Origin: Bacteroidales bacterium
GTDB taxonomy: Bacteria; Bacteroidota; Bacteroidia; Bacteroidales; UBA932
NCBI GenBank assembly: GCA_017554135.1
Contig: JAFZIX010000236.1
Location: 1 to 15,365 of the forward strand
DNA length: 15,365 bases
Reading direction: 5' to 3'
The number at the start of each line of letters is the position of its first letter. Within the stretch, counting starts at the first letter, position 1. The position numbers and the translations under genes are program-made. Below the pieces are notes generated by a model. It was not told the origin of the DNA and searched no databases. It saw only the letters and a list, made by a program, of their open reading frames with translations. Below, piece after piece: positions 15,193-15,365 of the stretch.

Positions 15193-15365
15193 TCAGTCTC
15201 CTATCTTCTTGATATAGCAACGGCGGCGCATGAACGGCTCATGTTCGTAACTGTTCCAGATATTCACCGCGCTGTTGCTTTCTATCTGGGGGTTGGAAAT
15301 TGCCCAGCGCATGCCAACCCTGATGGCCTTGTCGGCCATTTCCTTGTAATATACGGCGGACACAC
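15193..15365 (-). CDS. C-terminal part of an unidentified protein (possibly acyltransferase-like; cut by the window edge)
   Basis: The reverse strand is open from the window edge to a TGA at 15195-15193, giving the last 56 residues. They include YYKEMADKAIRVGMRWAIS, a segment NPQIESNSAVNIWNSY and a basic end MRRRCYIKKIGD. The pattern of a helix, an Asn-Pro with acidic residues, another helix and a final RRRCYIKK strand recalls the C-terminus of some GNAT-like acyltransferases of Bacteroidetes, but this rests on pattern alone. The reading frame is accepted because it ends 5 bp before prfA with typical operon spacing and has no internal stop. The rest of the gene lies outside the window. Confidence 0.6.
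   Translation of the reverse strand, partial: VSAVYYKEMADKAIRVGMRWAISNPQIESNSAVNIWNSYEHEPFMRRRCYIKKIGD

Noticed and set aside
14054..15217. Plus-strand open frame (387 codons) opposite prfA
   Set aside because: It covers the full prfA gene in antisense and has no independent support.
15188..15220. TTG start for prfA giving 373 residues
   Set aside because: The added residues lie inside the upstream coding region, and the ATG at 15187 gives the family's usual length with an AGGAG 10 nt upstream.
1..15365. Mobile elements, tRNA or rRNA genes, CRISPR arrays, integration sites
   Set aside because: No transposase or integrase, no terminal repeats, no evenly spaced repeats and no tRNA-like cloverleaf were found; the gaps are too short to hold them.

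Overview
The window is a gene-dense chromosomal segment of a Bacteroidota bacterium, most likely an uncultured member of the Bacteroidales; the order-level placement is inference. The evidence is: a leucyl-tRNA synthetase with the Bacteroidota-type insertions and no Cys knuckle in its ZN-1 region; a GyrA box of the QxRGGVG form; a DUF4293 protein (a family I know from Bacteroidetes); RF1 with a GPGGQ-G-VNTTYSA active-site region; A/T-rich leaders with little Shine-Dalgarno signal; and intergenic TAnnTTTG elements like the Bacteroidetes sigma -7 box. I see no mobile element, tRNA, rRNA or CRISPR array. Base composition looks uniform by eye (roughly half G+C, not computed).

Layout. (1) 1-10756, minus strand: eight genes with gaps of at most 27 bp, read right to left as gyrA, a TPR protein, a CapA-like metallophosphatase, phoH, a SPOR lipoprotein, an M28-like/TonB-C fusion, leuS and a yitT-family membrane protein cut by the left edge. 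Two junctions are ATGA overlaps. (2) 10757-10855: the only sizeable intergenic gap (99 bp), a divergent promoter region with consensus-like -7 boxes on both strands. (3) 10856-12327, plus strand: a two-gene unit of a stand-alone Clp N-domain protein and a secreted alpha/beta hydrolase, joined by a TGATG overlap. (4) 12324-15365, minus strand: five genes read right to left as the C-terminus of an unidentified protein (cut by the right edge), prfA, a membrane-tethered LytTR regulator, a DUF4293 membrane protein and a nucleoside phosphorylase. The last gene meets the hydrolase gene tail to tail on a shared CTAG that supplies both stop codons.

Functionally the window mixes core information processing (GyrA, LeuRS, RF1, PhoH) with envelope and periplasmic proteins (TPR protein, SPOR lipoprotein, M28/TonB-C fusion, hydrolase, YitT). 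I do not see a clear new multi-gene system. The points most worth a second look are the M28-like domain that has lost most metal and catalytic residues and is fused to a TonB C-terminal domain, the Clp N-domain protein without any AAA+ module, the CapA-like gene with a GTG start and an apparently eroded signal peptide, and the LytTR domain on a membrane anchor inside the prfA gene cluster.
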